Notes: generated from the sequence alone by a model not told the origin. A DNA stretch of 64,000 nucleotides from Hyphomicrobiales bacterium (GCA_019075905.1 JAGXAM010000009.1:1-64000), one strand, 5' to 3'. Shown: positions 26,429-36,148, counted from the first letter of the stretch. Translations and numbers: made by a program.

Positions 26429-28075
26429 ATGAAGAAGAAAGATTACGCCGCTGCCTATGCCGACTTTGATCTGGCGCAGTTGCAGCGCCAGTTCCATGGC
26501 TCCTTCGCCACCGGCATCAATGCCTGCGTCGAATGTTGCGACCGCTGGGCGCAGGACAATGCCACAGCCCTGAACTACATCGGTGCCGATGGCAGCGCCC
26601 GCACGCTGACCTTCGTGCAACTGCAAGGCGAGGCGGCTCGCTTTGCCAATCTTCTCAGGAAACTGGGCGTCAAGCCCGGCGATGTCGTTGCCGGCATGTT
26701 GCCGCGCGTGCCGGAATTACTGGTGACGATTCTGGGCACATGGCGGGCCGGTGCGGTCTACCAGCCGCTGTTCACCGCCTTTGGCCCCAAGGCCATCGAG
26801 CAAAGGCTCGCCACCAGCAATGCCAGGCTGGTGGTGACCGATCCTTCCAACCGGCCCAAGCTCGATGGCCTGCCGATGCGCCCGCAAATTGCCGTCGTGC
26901 GCCGCGCGGCCAGCGACCCGCTGGCGGCGGGCGACCTTGATTTTGCCGCCAGCGTCATGGTCGAGAGCGATCATTTCACCCCGGTGCTGCGCAAGGACAG
27001 CGACCTGTTTTTGCTCATGTCTACCTCCGGCACCACCGGCATGCCCAAGGGCGTGCCCGTGCCCCTGCATGCGCTGCTGTCGATGCGCGCCTATATGGTC
27101 AATTCGATTGATCTGCGCCCGCGCGACAAGTTCTGGAACATCGCCGATCCCGGCTGGGCCTACGGGCTTTATTACGCCGTCACTGGCCCCCTGCTACTCG
27201 GCCACGCCACCACCTTCTACGATGGGCCCTTTACGGTCGAGAGCACCTATGGCGTGATCGAGCGGCTCGGCATCACCAATCTGGCGGGCGCCCCCACCGC
27301 CTTTCGCCTGCTGATCGCTGCCGGGGCGGAGCTGGCCACGAAAATCAAGGGCAGGCTGCGGGTGGTCTCCAGCGCCGGTGAGCCGCTCAATCCCGAAGTC
27401 ATCCGCTGGTTTGAGGAGGTGCTGGGCGCGCCGATCCGTGACCATTACGGCCAGACCGAAACCGGGATGACCGTGTGCAACCACCATGCGCTTGATCACA
27501 AGATGCATCAGGGCAGCGCCGGCCGGGCACTTCCGGGTTACAAGGTGGCGGTGCTCGATGAGGCCGGCCATGTGCTCGGGCCGCACCAGCCGGGCGTGCT
27601 GGCTATCGATATGGCGGGCTCGCCGCTGCATTTCTTCCACGGCTATCTCAACCAGCCGACCCCGGCCATTGCCGGCGGCTGGTACCGCACCGGCGATTCC
27701 GTCGAGCTGGAACCCGATGGCACCATCACCTTTGTCGGTCGCTCGGATGATATCATCACCTCGGCCGGCTACCGCATCGGTCCGTTCGAGGTCGAAAGCG
27801 CCCTGATCGAGCATGGCGCGGTGGTGGAAAGCGCCGTGGTCGGCAAGCCCGATCGCGAGCGCACCGAAATCGTTAAGGCCTTCGTCGTGCTGAAGCCGGA
27901 ATTTACCGCAAGCCCCGCGCTCGCCGCAGACTTGCAGGATTTCGTCAAGAAGCGGCTCTCGGCCCATGCCTTTCCGCGCGAGATCGAGTTTGTGACGCAA
28001 TTGCCCAAGACCCCCAGCGGCAAATTGCAGCGCTTCATCCTGCGTGATCAGGAAATCGCCAAGGCCAGGGCCTAG
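26429..28075 (+). CDS. Acyl-CoA synthetase (AMP-forming), medium-chain type
   Basis: 548 residues of the ANL superfamily. The P-loop-like motif is LLMSTSGTTGMPKGVPVP, the A5 motif is HYGQTETGM, GWYRTGDSVELEPDG is A7, and SGKLQR near the end carries the catalytic Lys (A10). The overall pattern, including IADPGWAYGLYYAVTGPLLLGHAT, resembles acetyl-/medium-chain acyl-CoA synthetases of the ACSM group rather than long-chain FadD. It should activate a carboxylic acid to its CoA ester using ATP. A strong intrinsic terminator follows at 28097-28134. Confidence 0.88.
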   Translation: MKKKDYAAAYADFDLAQLQRQFHGSFATGINACVECCDRWAQDNATALNYIGADGSARTLTFVQLQGEAARFANLLRKLGVKPGDVVAGMLPRVPELLVTILGTWRAGAVYQPLFTAFGPKAIEQRLATSNARLVVTDPSNRPKLDGLPMRPQIAVVRRAASDPLAAGDLDFAASVMVESDHFTPVLRKDSDLFLLMSTSGTTGMPKGVPVPLHALLSMRAYMVNSIDLRPRDKFWNIADPGWAYGLYYAVTGPLLLGHATTFYDGPFTVESTYGVIERLGITNLAGAPTAFRLLIAAGAELATKIKGRLRVVSSAGEPLNPEVIRWFEEVLGAPIRDHYGQTETGMTVCNHHALDHKMHQGSAGRALPGYKVAVLDEAGHVLGPHQPGVLAIDMAGSPLHFFHGYLNQPTPAIAGGWYRTGDSVELEPDGTITFVGRSDDIITSAGYRIGPFEVESALIEHGAVVESAVVGKPDRERTEIVKAFVVLKPEFTASPALAADLQDFVKKRLSAHAFPREIEFVTQLPKTPSGKLQRFILRDQEIAKARA

Positions 28076-28096
28076 GTCGCAACAGGGCGCGATAAA

Positions 28097-28134
28097 AAGG
28101 GCCGGATCAATGTCGATCCGGCCCTTCTTTTGTT
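28097..28134 (+). terminator. Intrinsic terminator after the acyl-CoA synthetase gene
   Basis: A 12-bp perfect stem, 28097-28108 with 28115-28126 (AAGGGCCGGATC / GATCCGGCCCTT), encloses the loop AATGTC and is followed by a T-rich run (CTTTTGTTGTT). On the minus strand the A-run (GATAAAAAGG) gives TTTTTATC after the stem, so it may also terminate the convergent gene at 28154-30529. Confidence 0.92.
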
Positions 28135-28153
28135 GTTGGCACCAATCAGCCTG

Positions 28154-30529
28154 TCATTGGATGCGCACCGGCTGCTCCGGCTTCTTGGGCGGCTCCAGCG
28201 GATGCGGCACCGGATGCACCAGCACGGGCGGATGCACGATCACCGGCGGGTGGACCGGCACCGGCGGCAGATGCGGCTGCACCGGGTGGAACACCACATT
28301 CGGCGCGCAGCCCCCCGGAACCGGGTGCTCGTTGACCGGGCACCGCACCGGCGGATGCGTCGGTCCGCCGGTGACGGGAGGCGCACCATCGGGCAGGCAG
28401 GCCATGCTGCCGGGCGGGTGGTGGAACCCGGTCTGGCAGCTCAGCACCACCGGCGGCACCAGCACGCAGGCACCGGCGGCATTGCGATGTTCGCCGTTGG
28501 GGCAGGGCGGCGGCAGGGTTGCGGGGCCGCAACCATTGCCGATCCTGATTTCACCGCGCGGGCACGGCGGCGGCAACACGATCGGCACACAGGCATTGCC
28601 AATCTTGCGTTGACCGACCGGGCAAGCGGTCACCGGGGTATTGGGCACACATCTTGCGGGCACAACGCCAAGGACGGGATGCGTGCCGGGCGGGCAGGGC
28701 GTCGTGCCCGGCCCATTCGGGCCACCTTGCGGCGGGCACGGCGGTCCGGTCAGCCGCTGCAGGCAGTTGGGCGGTGCCGGGCAGTTCGTCATGCCGGGCT
28801 GGCAGGGCGGCGGCGGTGGCGGTACAAGACGGCGGCATTCCCACCCGAGCGGGCCACCATGCTGCGGCAATGTGCCGGGCGGGCAGCAGTTCGGGCTGTT
28901 GGTGAACACGGCGCCGTCACGGCTGATCACCTTGCACAGCGGCGGCGGTGGCGGCGGCGGGCAGTTGATGGTGCCCTGCAGGCAGCCAGGAGGTATATCC
29001 GGCTGGCAGGTGAACGTATCAATGCCATTGCGCACCTTGTGCTCGCCGGGCGGGCAGCAGACATGCTGCGTGACGATGCCACCATTGACGATCGGGCAGG
29101 GCTGGCCGCAAACCCAGCCATGGCCCGTGCGCTCGGGCGTCGAGCCGGGCGGGCAGCACCAGGGTTCGGGCCAGGCGCCAAGGCCGTTCTGCACCGGCAG
29201 GCAGGGAATATGGCAGACCCAGTGGCCATTGATGAAGGCCGGCCGTTCACCGGGCGGGCAGGTATAGCAACCCCAGTGATCGTGATCCCAGCGGCGGAAA
29301 TTCACCGGCGGGCAGTGCCACCAGCACGCCATGTGACCATCGACCCAATGCGGCTCATAGCCGGGCGGACAGGTGCTGATGACAACCGGCGGTGTGCAAT
29401 AGGCATCGCCGTCCGCCTCATAGCCGATCACATAGCCGGGCGGGCATTCGGGGCCACCGACCACCACGGGTGGCGGCATCACCGGCAAGGGCAGCGTCGC
29501 CTGCTGGCCACTGCAAACCGGATTGGGAATTTCCAGCAATTGCAGCAGATATTGAGCCCGCGCCACTTCGCTCGGGTTGCCCGTTGTGCTGAACTGCGCC
29601 AGGTAGGCCTGATAGGTGGCGATATCATTGCGCCAGATCGCCGTATAATAGGCGGTCTCGGCATCCATGCCGGTCAGCGGCCCTGAATCGCTCAGATACG
29701 ACGCGGCTGCCGCCTGCAGCGACGCCTGCGTTGCCGAGGCATCGAACACAAACGGCGGCTGTGTCGGGCTGGTCTGCTGCCAGGGTGTCTGCGCCCCCGC
29801 GGTCGCCTGATGCACGTCAAGGCGCAACAGGTGCAGCATGGTTTCGATATCGGGGGTAGGCGTCGCCGAAACCGATGCGAAGGCAGCGGCATAGGCGTCG
29901 TTCTGGTCGGTCGGCTGCGGGGCCGGCAACATGTCATGAATTTCTGCCGAAAGGCTGAAGGTCGTGGCCGTCGGCGGCGTCAGGCCAATCAGCCCGCGTG
30001 CGAAGCTCACCGAACTGACGCTGGCCGGGATCGGTCGCGCGCCATCGAGCATGACGAGGTTCATGGTGGTGCTGATCTGCGAGAGATCCTGCATCACCCG
30101 GGTCATCGACAGCGAAATCGGCGGCACATCCGACGGCGCGTGGATCTGCGCGTCGACAGGCAGCAGGTAATCATCGCAGCCGACCGTGACGGCAAGGCCG
30201 CCAAGATAGACCGAAACCGCCACGCCCTGCGGCGCCTGGCGCACCTGCGCCAGAAAGGCCTGGTATTGCGCCGCCAGGCTGGCCGTGTTGAGATCGTGCA
30301 ATTCGGTGACCGCAAAACCCTGGTTGCGCAGGCTTTGCGCCATCAGCGCCGCATCATTGGCGGTGGTCTGCAGGGTGTCGCCGTTGTAACTGGCCTCGCC
30401 GATCACCAGGGCGAGGCGATTGGGCATCGCTGGCTGCGCCAGCCCGGGCAGCGCCAGACCCATGGCGAGGCCCATTCCCGCCAAAAAGCCCTTCAGTCTG
30501 CCCTTCAGGGACATAAACGTGAATGACAT
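28154..30529 (-). CDS. Secreted caspase-like pseudoenzyme with Cys-Pro-Pro-Gly repeats
   Basis: 791 residues. A signal peptide (FLAGMGLAMGLALPGLAQ) precedes a caspase-like (C14) domain at about 37-190: RLALVIGEASYNGDTLQTT, NDAALMAQSLRNQGFAV, and DYLLPVDAQI are recognisable. The catalytic His of the usual YAGHG is Gly111 (YLGGLA), and the catalytic Cys of LDACR is Ala164 (LDGAR), so protease activity is not expected. Residues 362 to about 740 consist of about a dozen units of 25-40 residues opening with CPPG, CPVG, CPRG or CPNG and closing with another Cys (CPPGYEPHWVDGHMAC, CPPGERPAFINGHWVC). The tail (750-791) is rich in Pro, His and Val. GGAGG stands before ATG 30529. Probably an extracytoplasmic binding protein. 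Confidence 0.8.
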   Translation of the reverse strand: MSFTFMSLKGRLKGFLAGMGLAMGLALPGLAQPAMPNRLALVIGEASYNGDTLQTTANDAALMAQSLRNQGFAVTELHDLNTASLAAQYQAFLAQVRQAPQGVAVSVYLGGLAVTVGCDDYLLPVDAQIHAPSDVPPISLSMTRVMQDLSQISTTMNLVMLDGARPIPASVSSVSFARGLIGLTPPTATTFSLSAEIHDMLPAPQPTDQNDAYAAAFASVSATPTPDIETMLHLLRLDVHQATAGAQTPWQQTSPTQPPFVFDASATQASLQAAAASYLSDSGPLTGMDAETAYYTAIWRNDIATYQAYLAQFSTTGNPSEVARAQYLLQLLEIPNPVCSGQQATLPLPVMPPPVVVGGPECPPGYVIGYEADGDAYCTPPVVISTCPPGYEPHWVDGHMACWWHCPPVNFRRWDHDHWGCYTCPPGERPAFINGHWVCHIPCLPVQNGLGAWPEPWCCPPGSTPERTGHGWVCGQPCPIVNGGIVTQHVCCPPGEHKVRNGIDTFTCQPDIPPGCLQGTINCPPPPPPPLCKVISRDGAVFTNSPNCCPPGTLPQHGGPLGWECRRLVPPPPPPCQPGMTNCPAPPNCLQRLTGPPCPPQGGPNGPGTTPCPPGTHPVLGVVPARCVPNTPVTACPVGQRKIGNACVPIVLPPPCPRGEIRIGNGCGPATLPPPCPNGEHRNAAGACVLVPPVVLSCQTGFHHPPGSMACLPDGAPPVTGGPTHPPVRCPVNEHPVPGGCAPNVVFHPVQPHLPPVPVHPPVIVHPPVLVHPVPHPLEPPKKPEQPVRIQ

Positions 30530-30636
30530 GGTTTCCTCCCTGATCCGGCTTGCAAAAGGCGACAGGTACGTCCTGAAAACCGCACATGAACAACGGATCT
30601 GGATGAGAAAATATCAATCAGCTTGAATACAGCATG

Positions 30637-30665
30637 AATGAACGCCAAATGAACAATCTTGTCAA
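30637..30665 (-). promoter_or_regulatory. Possible promoter of the caspase-like gene
   Basis: On the minus strand TTGACA (30665-30660) is followed after 17 bp by TTCATT (30642-30637). The -35 is perfect and the -10 weak. It lies about 110 bp before the ATG at 30529, in the least GC-rich part of this 176-bp gap. Confidence 0.35.
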
Positions 30666-30705
30666 GGATATAGTCAGAATTGACAGACAAGTCGCATTTT
30701 ACACT

Positions 30706-32730
30706 TCACGCAGCGTTCAGCGTCAGTAACTCATAAGTTGCCACCAGTTCGCCATTCTGGCTGCTGAGGCGCACATCCCATGTGACCTCCCCCTGGTCCT
30801 TGCTGCGGCGGTTCCTGGCAAGAGCGGTCAATTCGACGCTCATGGCATCACCCGGCTTCACCGGCTTGATGAAGCGCAGGCGGTTGAGGCCATAATTGGC
30901 CAGCACCGGGCCGGGGGCAGGGTCGACGAACAGCCCGGCGGCAAAGGCCAGCAGCAGATAGCCATGCGCGACCCGCCCGCCAAACAGCGGGTTGGCGCTG
31001 GCGGCAGCCTCGTCCATATGCGCATAGAACGTGTCGCCGGTGAAATGCGCGAAATGCTCGATATCGGCCAGGGTCACCTCACGCGCGGCGCTCCTGAAAC
31101 TGCGCCCGGGCGCAAGCTCGTCGAATTTCAGGCGGAACGGGTGCGGCCCGTCATAGACCTGCGGCGCGCCGGGGAACCAGCGATGGCTGATGGCGGCGAG
31201 CATGCGCGGCGATCCCTGCAACGCCGTGCGCTGCATGTAATGGGCCAGGCCACGCAGGCCGCCCATTTCCTCACCGCCGCCGGCCCGGCCCGGCCCGCCA
31301 TGCACCAGCCCCGGCAGCGGCGCACCATGCCCGGTTGATTCACGCGCACAATCCCGGTCAACGATCAGCAGGCGGCCATGGAACGCCGCCACGCCGGTGA
31401 CGACGGTTTCAGCAACGGCGACATCCGCCGTGAACAGCGACATCACCAGCGAGCCCATGCCGCGCCGCGCCAGCGCGATGGCGTCGTCAAGACCATCATA
31501 GGCCATCAGCGTCGCGACCGGGCCAAAGGCCTCGGTATCATGGATATGGCGGGCCTGATGCGGCGCATCGCAATGCACCAGCACCGGGCCGAGAAACGCG
31601 CCGCCCTCCGGCGCATCGGCCAAAACGCCGTCGGGCGTGCCAAAGACGATGCGCCCATCGCTGGCAATGGCGGCGAGCTTGTCGCGCACATCGGCGCGCT
31701 GGTCACGGCTGACCAGCGCCCCCATGCTGACACCTTCCTGCGCCGGATCGCCGACCTTGACCGCCGCCAGCGCCTGTTTCAGCGCCGCCTCGACCGCGCC
31801 AACGGCAGCGCGCGGCGCCAGAATGCGGCGGATGGCGGTGCATTTCTGCCCGGCCTTGACCGTCATTTCCCGGACGATCTCCTTGATGAACAGCGCAAAT
31901 TCCGGGCTGTCGGCACCAGCATCCGGCCCAAGCATGGTCGCGTTCAGACTGTCACATTCGGCGATAAAACGCACATTCTCGCGCATGATCACCGGATGCG
32001 CCCGCAGCTTCAGTGCCGTCGCCGCCGAACCGGTGAACGACACCACATCCTGCCCGCCAAGATGGTCAAACATTTCGCCAAGGCCGCCCACCACCAGTTG
32101 CAGCGCCCCCGCCGGCAGAAGCTCCGCCTCCTGCATGATGCGGAAGGCGTGCTCGGTGACATAGGCGGTGGCACTGGCCGGCTTGACGATTGCCGGCATG
32201 CCGGCAAGTAGGGTAGGTGCCAGCTTTTCCAGCATGCCCCAAACCGGGAAATTGAAAGCATTGATATGAAGCGCAACCCCTTGCAACGGCGACATAATAT
32301 GCTGGCCCACGAAGGAGCCGCGCTTCGATAGCACTTCAAGATCGCCGTCCAAGAGAATCGTATCATTGGGTAATTCGCGCCGGCCTTTGGAGGCATAGCT
32401 GGTCAGGGTGGCAATGCCGCCTTCGATATCGACCCAGGAATCGCTGCGCGTCGCGCCGGTGTGGCGGCTGAGCTCATAAAGCTCCTCCTTGCGGGCCAGC
32501 AGGGCATCGGCGAGGCCCTTGAGCAGGCTCGCGCGCTGGTGAAAAGTCAGCGCCCGCAATGCCGGGCCACCCACCTTGCGGGCATGAGCGGCCATGCCGA
32601 CAAAATCGAGTCGCTGCTGGCCGATCCGCGCCACCTCAAGGCCGGTAATGGCCGAGGCGACACCCGCGCCTGCATCCGTGGCCACGTGCCAGCGATCAAA
32701 GGCATAGGAGGGCAGCGCGCGAACACTCAT
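30706..32730 (-). CDS. paaZ: Phenylacetate degradation bifunctional protein PaaZ
   Basis: 674 residues, the full bifunctional length. The N-terminal aldehyde dehydrogenase domain (about 1-520) contains ALHINAFNFPVWGMLEKLAPTLLAGMPAIVKPAS, FTGSAATA, the catalytic Glu/Cys pair in FIAECDSLN and GQKCTAIRR, and GPVATLMAYD. The C-terminal MaoC-like hydratase domain (about 535-674) shows DIEHFAHFTGDTFYAHMDEAAASANPLFGGRVAHGYLLLAFAAGLF. It opens the oxepin-CoA ring and oxidises the resulting aldehyde in the aerobic phenylacetyl-CoA pathway. No other paa gene is in the window, so it stands apart from a possible paaABCDE cluster. Confidence 0.95.
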   Translation of the reverse strand: MSVRALPSYAFDRWHVATDAGAGVASAITGLEVARIGQQRLDFVGMAAHARKVGGPALRALTFHQRASLLKGLADALLARKEELYELSRHTGATRSDSWVDIEGGIATLTSYASKGRRELPNDTILLDGDLEVLSKRGSFVGQHIMSPLQGVALHINAFNFPVWGMLEKLAPTLLAGMPAIVKPASATAYVTEHAFRIMQEAELLPAGALQLVVGGLGEMFDHLGGQDVVSFTGSAATALKLRAHPVIMRENVRFIAECDSLNATMLGPDAGADSPEFALFIKEIVREMTVKAGQKCTAIRRILAPRAAVGAVEAALKQALAAVKVGDPAQEGVSMGALVSRDQRADVRDKLAAIASDGRIVFGTPDGVLADAPEGGAFLGPVLVHCDAPHQARHIHDTEAFGPVATLMAYDGLDDAIALARRGMGSLVMSLFTADVAVAETVVTGVAAFHGRLLIVDRDCARESTGHGAPLPGLVHGGPGRAGGGEEMGGLRGLAHYMQRTALQGSPRMLAAISHRWFPGAPQVYDGPHPFRLKFDELAPGRSFRSAAREVTLADIEHFAHFTGDTFYAHMDEAAASANPLFGGRVAHGYLLLAFAAGLFVDPAPGPVLANYGLNRLRFIKPVKPGDAMSVELTALARNRRSKDQGEVTWDVRLSSQNGELVATYELLTLNAA

Positions 32731-32886
32731 GGGCCTGGCTCTGGTTTCGGGTGAATTTCCCTCACATTAAGGCCAAGGCCAGGCAGTGGCCAGAGCAGCT
32801 GTGCGAAAAAGTAGGTTGCGGTGGCGCCGTTTCACGGTCAAAGATGACATCCGCGCCGCAACTTGTGTCCTATGTAGCCAAATTTG

Positions 32887-33933
32887 ATGACCTCCGAAAA
32901 ACCGCCGGCCCTGACCTTTCCTTTTCCCGATCCGCCCTTGCCGGGCGAAGTGGTGACAGTCGCCCCCGGCCTGCTCTGGGCCCGCCTGGCGCTGCCGTTC
33001 CGGCTCGATCACGTCAATATCTACCTGATCGAGGATGGTGATGGTTATGCCGTGCTCGATACCGGCATTGCCAATGCTCCCACCCGCGAGGCCTGGCAGG
33101 CGCTGGTGGCGGGGCCGCTGCGTGGCCGGCGTCTGACGCAATTGATCGTCTCGCACTTTCATCCCGATCACATCGGTCTGGCAGGCTGGCTGTGCGAGAC
33201 CTATGCCATGCCGTTGCTGACGACCCAGACCTGCTATCTTGGCTGTCTCAACATTTCCCTGTCGCCGGGCGCCATGGACCTGCCGGTCTATGCCGATTTT
33301 TACCGCCGTCACGGCATGAGCGAGGAAGCGGTGCGGCTGGTGACAACGCAGGGCCATAGCTATCTGCACATGGTGGCGCCATTGCCCCCGACTTTCCGGC
33401 GGCTGGTTGCTGGCGAGGTGCTGACCATCGGCCGCCGCCGCTTTGAGGTGCTCACCGGCGATGGCCAAGCTCCCGAGCAGGCCATGCTTTATTGCGCCGC
33501 CGAGCGCCTGTTTTTGTGCGCCGATCAGGTGCTGGCAAAAATCTCGCCCAATATCGGCGTCTGGGCGGTTGATCCCGATGGTGATCCGCTGGGGCTCTAT
33601 CTGCGCTCGCTTTCCGGCCTCATCCGCGACATTCCCGCCGATGTGCTGGTATTGCCGGGGCATAACCTGCCTTTCACCGGGCTCCACCAGCGCTGTGCCG
33701 AACTGATGGCCCACCATGATGCCCGCTGCGAGCTCATCGCCAGAGCCTGCGCGACGGGGCCGCAATCAGTGGCCGAGATCGTGCCGCTGCTGTTCACCCG
33801 GGCGCTCGATCCCCACCAGATGAGCTTTGCTTTCAGCGAGGCGCAAGGCCATGTCAATTACATGATCCGCCAGCAGCGCCTTGTCTGGATCACCGCCGCT
33901 GATGGCACCTGCCGGGCGGCCTTGCCCGCCTAG
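32887..33933 (+). CDS. MBL-fold metallo-hydrolase
   Basis: 348 residues. The zinc-binding signature is SHFHPDHIG (HxHxDH), with the later His ligands in LTGDGQAPEQAMLY (altered, with no His at the usual GHTPG site) and VLPGHNLPFTG. The last 80 residues are a helical C-terminal domain typical of the larger glyoxalase-II/LACTB2-like members. The third His ligand being replaced near GDGQAPE may change the metal site. The substrate is unknown. ATG 32887 is preferred over the adjoining TTG 32884. The gene is divergent from paaZ and overlaps the convergent outer-membrane gene by 4 nt. Confidence 0.85.
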   Translation: MTSEKPPALTFPFPDPPLPGEVVTVAPGLLWARLALPFRLDHVNIYLIEDGDGYAVLDTGIANAPTREAWQALVAGPLRGRRLTQLIVSHFHPDHIGLAGWLCETYAMPLLTTQTCYLGCLNISLSPGAMDLPVYADFYRRHGMSEEAVRLVTTQGHSYLHMVAPLPPTFRRLVAGEVLTIGRRRFEVLTGDGQAPEQAMLYCAAERLFLCADQVLAKISPNIGVWAVDPDGDPLGLYLRSLSGLIRDIPADVLVLPGHNLPFTGLHQRCAELMAHHDARCELIARACATGPQSVAEIVPLLFTRALDPHQMSFAFSEAQGHVNYMIRQQRLVWITAADGTCRAALPA

Positions 33934-34796
33934 AACCGGCGCGCAAAGCCGGTATAGAAAATGGCGCGCGGGGTATATTTGTTGAGGCCGAGATAGGCGC
34001 CGGCATCAATCTGCAGGTTTTTGGCGACAAGATAGGTCACGAACGGATCGAGGCTGAGACTGAACTGCCGCGTGTCCATCGGCACTGAACCCGCCAGCTC
34101 GATGCCGACACCCAGATGCTTGACCGGCGTCCGGTAGGAGACATTGGCCACAAAGCCATAGCTGCTGGTATAGCCATTATTGGCATCATTGCGGATATAG
34201 CCGTAATCGGCTTCGACCTCAGCCTGGCCATTGCCCGGAATGTTGAAGGCAAAGGGCACAGCCAGCGCATATTCGGCATAGCCGTTGCCGAGCGGGTCCT
34301 TCGCCGTCGGAATTTTCACCGAGGGCACCAGCCCGAGCGCTGGGCCACCCTCATTGCCGAACAGGTTGATGCCGAGCGCCACCGAACTGTCGCCAAAGCC
34401 ATGGGCTTTGGTGGTACTTGTGCCGTCAAATTGCGACTGGAAATTGAACAGGTTGGTGCCGATGTCGAGTTCCATGAAATTCGTCAGGCCGACATAAAGA
34501 ATCGGCGCGCCGATCGTCATGGCCCGCGTGCCCGGGTGCACTGAATTCAGGGGATCATTGGTGATGTTGACGAAGTCGGATTCTAGTTCGATCTGGCCGG
34601 CATCGAGCGTGGTCGCGCTGTTGGCCTTGCCGGGGCGGTGCGGCGAAAATTCGCGCAAAAGCGCTTTGGGTGTCGGGTTGAACAGGGTGTAGGCGCTTTT
34701 GTCGGCCGTCTGGGCCGGTGCCGCGGCATCATCAGCAAGGCATGGCTGCAAGGCGGCTGCCACCAGCGCTGCGCCGACCAACCCCGACCTCACCAT
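33930..34796 (-). CDS. Putative outer-membrane beta-barrel, phenol-degradation MetA-like
   Basis: 288 residues with a signal peptide (VRSGLVGAALVAAALQPCLA). After the leader come alternating hydrophobic and polar strands (IELESDFVNIT, MELDIGTNLFNFQSQ, GDSSVALGINLFGNEGGPALGLVPSVKIPTA, EVEADYGYIRND, YGFVANVSYRTPV), and the chain ends in Phe, as expected for a BAM substrate. The pattern resembles the 'MetA-pathway of phenol degradation' outer-membrane family (PF13557). It may allow aromatic or other hydrophobic compounds to pass. It is not part of an obvious operon. Confidence 0.7.
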   Translation of the reverse strand: MVRSGLVGAALVAAALQPCLADDAAAPAQTADKSAYTLFNPTPKALLREFSPHRPGKANSATTLDAGQIELESDFVNITNDPLNSVHPGTRAMTIGAPILYVGLTNFMELDIGTNLFNFQSQFDGTSTTKAHGFGDSSVALGINLFGNEGGPALGLVPSVKIPTAKDPLGNGYAEYALAVPFAFNIPGNGQAEVEADYGYIRNDANNGYTSSYGFVANVSYRTPVKHLGVGIELAGSVPMDTRQFSLSLDPFVTYLVAKNLQIDAGAYLGLNKYTPRAIFYTGFARRF

Positions 34797-34909
34797 GCCG
34801 CACCTCTCCCCTTGACCGATGCGGTGCCCGTCAACGAACGCGCCAGCGTCCCCTGCATGCGCCTTGCAACAGTTTTGCGACAGCCGCGCCGGATCCGCCA
34901 GCCTTCGCG

Positions 34910-36148
34910 TCAGACCTTGTCGAGCCCGTAAAGCATGTGCAGCGTGCGCACCGCCAGCTCGGTATAGGCGGCGTCGATCAGCACCGAGAATTTGATTTCC
35001 GAGGTGGTGATGGCACGGATATTGATGCCTTTTTCCGCTAGCGCCTTGAAGGCCCGCGCGGCAACGCCGGCGTGGCTGCGCATGCCGATGCCGATGGCCG
35101 ACACTTTGACGAGATCGGTGGCGCCCTGCAGGTTGGTATAGCCGATCATCGGCTGTGCCTTTTCCAGCACCTGGCGGGCCTTTTCATAATCGGCAGCGGG
35201 CACGGTGAAGGTCAGATCGGTCGTGGTCGTGTCATCAGATACCACCTGGATGATCATGTCGACATTGATATTGGCCTCGGCCAGCGGCACAAAAATCGCC
35301 GCGGCGACGCCGGGCTTGTCGGCCACGCGCCGCAGCGTCACCTGTGCTTCATCGCGCGTGAAGGCAATGCCGGTGACAACTTGTTGTTCCACAATATCCT
35401 CCTCATGACAGATCAGGGTGCCGGGGCTGGGATTGTCCGGCGGATCAAACGACGACCGCACATAGGTCTTGACGCCATGCACCATGGCGACTTCGACCGA
35501 GCGCACCTGCAACACTTTGGCGCCCAGCGACGCCATCTCAAGCATTTCCTCGAAGGCGATCTTGTCCATGCGCCGCGCCTTGGGCACAACGCGCGGATCG
35601 GTGGTGTAGACGCCGTCGACATCGGTATAAATATCGCACCGGTCCGCCTTGATCGCCGCCGCCAGCGCCACGGCGCTGGTATCGGAACCGCCGCGCCCTA
35701 GTGTCGTCACCCGCCCGGTGGCCTTGTGAAGGCCCTGGAACCCGGCGACGACCGCAACTTCCTGACGCTCGGCGAAGCGCTTGACGATCTCGTCGCCATG
35801 GATGCTCTCGATGCGCGCCGAGCCATGGGCATCCGATGTCAGGATTGGAATCTGCCAGCCCTGCCAGGAGCGGGCGCCAATGCCGAGATTTTGTAGGGCT
35901 ATGGCCAGCAATCCGGCGGTGACGATCTCGCCCGAGGCGACCACGGCATCATATTCACGCGCATCATGCAGCGGCGAGATATCGCGGCACCATGCCACCA
36001 GTTCATTGGTCTTGCCGGACATGGCCGAGACGACGACCGCAACCTCGTTGCCGGCATCGACCTCACGCTTGACATGCAGCGCGACATTGCGGATGCGCTC
36101 GATATTGGCGACGGACGTGCCGCCAAATTTCATCACCAGTCTGGCCAT
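34910..36148 (-). CDS. lysC: Aspartate kinase
   Basis: 412 residues. The N-terminal kinase domain begins RLVMKFGGTSVANIERIRN and has VVAGFQG, TLGRGGSDTSAVALAAAI and the DIYTDVDGVYTTDPR motif. Two ACT domains (about 265-410) make it a lysine/threonine-regulated monofunctional type. It catalyses the first step of the aspartate family (Lys, Met, Thr, diaminopimelate). ATG 36148 is chosen because the family starts MARLVMKFGG; an in-frame start further left, at 36178, adds unrelated residues. The tRNA-Leu gene lies directly upstream on the same strand. Confidence 0.96.
   Translation of the reverse strand: MARLVMKFGGTSVANIERIRNVALHVKREVDAGNEVAVVVSAMSGKTNELVAWCRDISPLHDAREYDAVVASGEIVTAGLLAIALQNLGIGARSWQGWQIPILTSDAHGSARIESIHGDEIVKRFAERQEVAVVAGFQGLHKATGRVTTLGRGGSDTSAVALAAAIKADRCDIYTDVDGVYTTDPRVVPKARRMDKIAFEEMLEMASLGAKVLQVRSVEVAMVHGVKTYVRSSFDPPDNPSPGTLICHEEDIVEQQVVTGIAFTRDEAQVTLRRVADKPGVAAAIFVPLAEANINVDMIIQVVSDDTTTTDLTFTVPAADYEKARQVLEKAQPMIGYTNLQGATDLVKVSAIGIGMRSHAGVAARAFKALAEKGINIRAITTSEIKFSVLIDAAYTELAVRTLHMLYGLDKV

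Noticed and set aside
28154-29700. CRISPR-like repetitive DNA
   Set aside because: The repeats are coding (CPPG units), vary in length and sequence, and there are no identical direct repeats with unique spacers.
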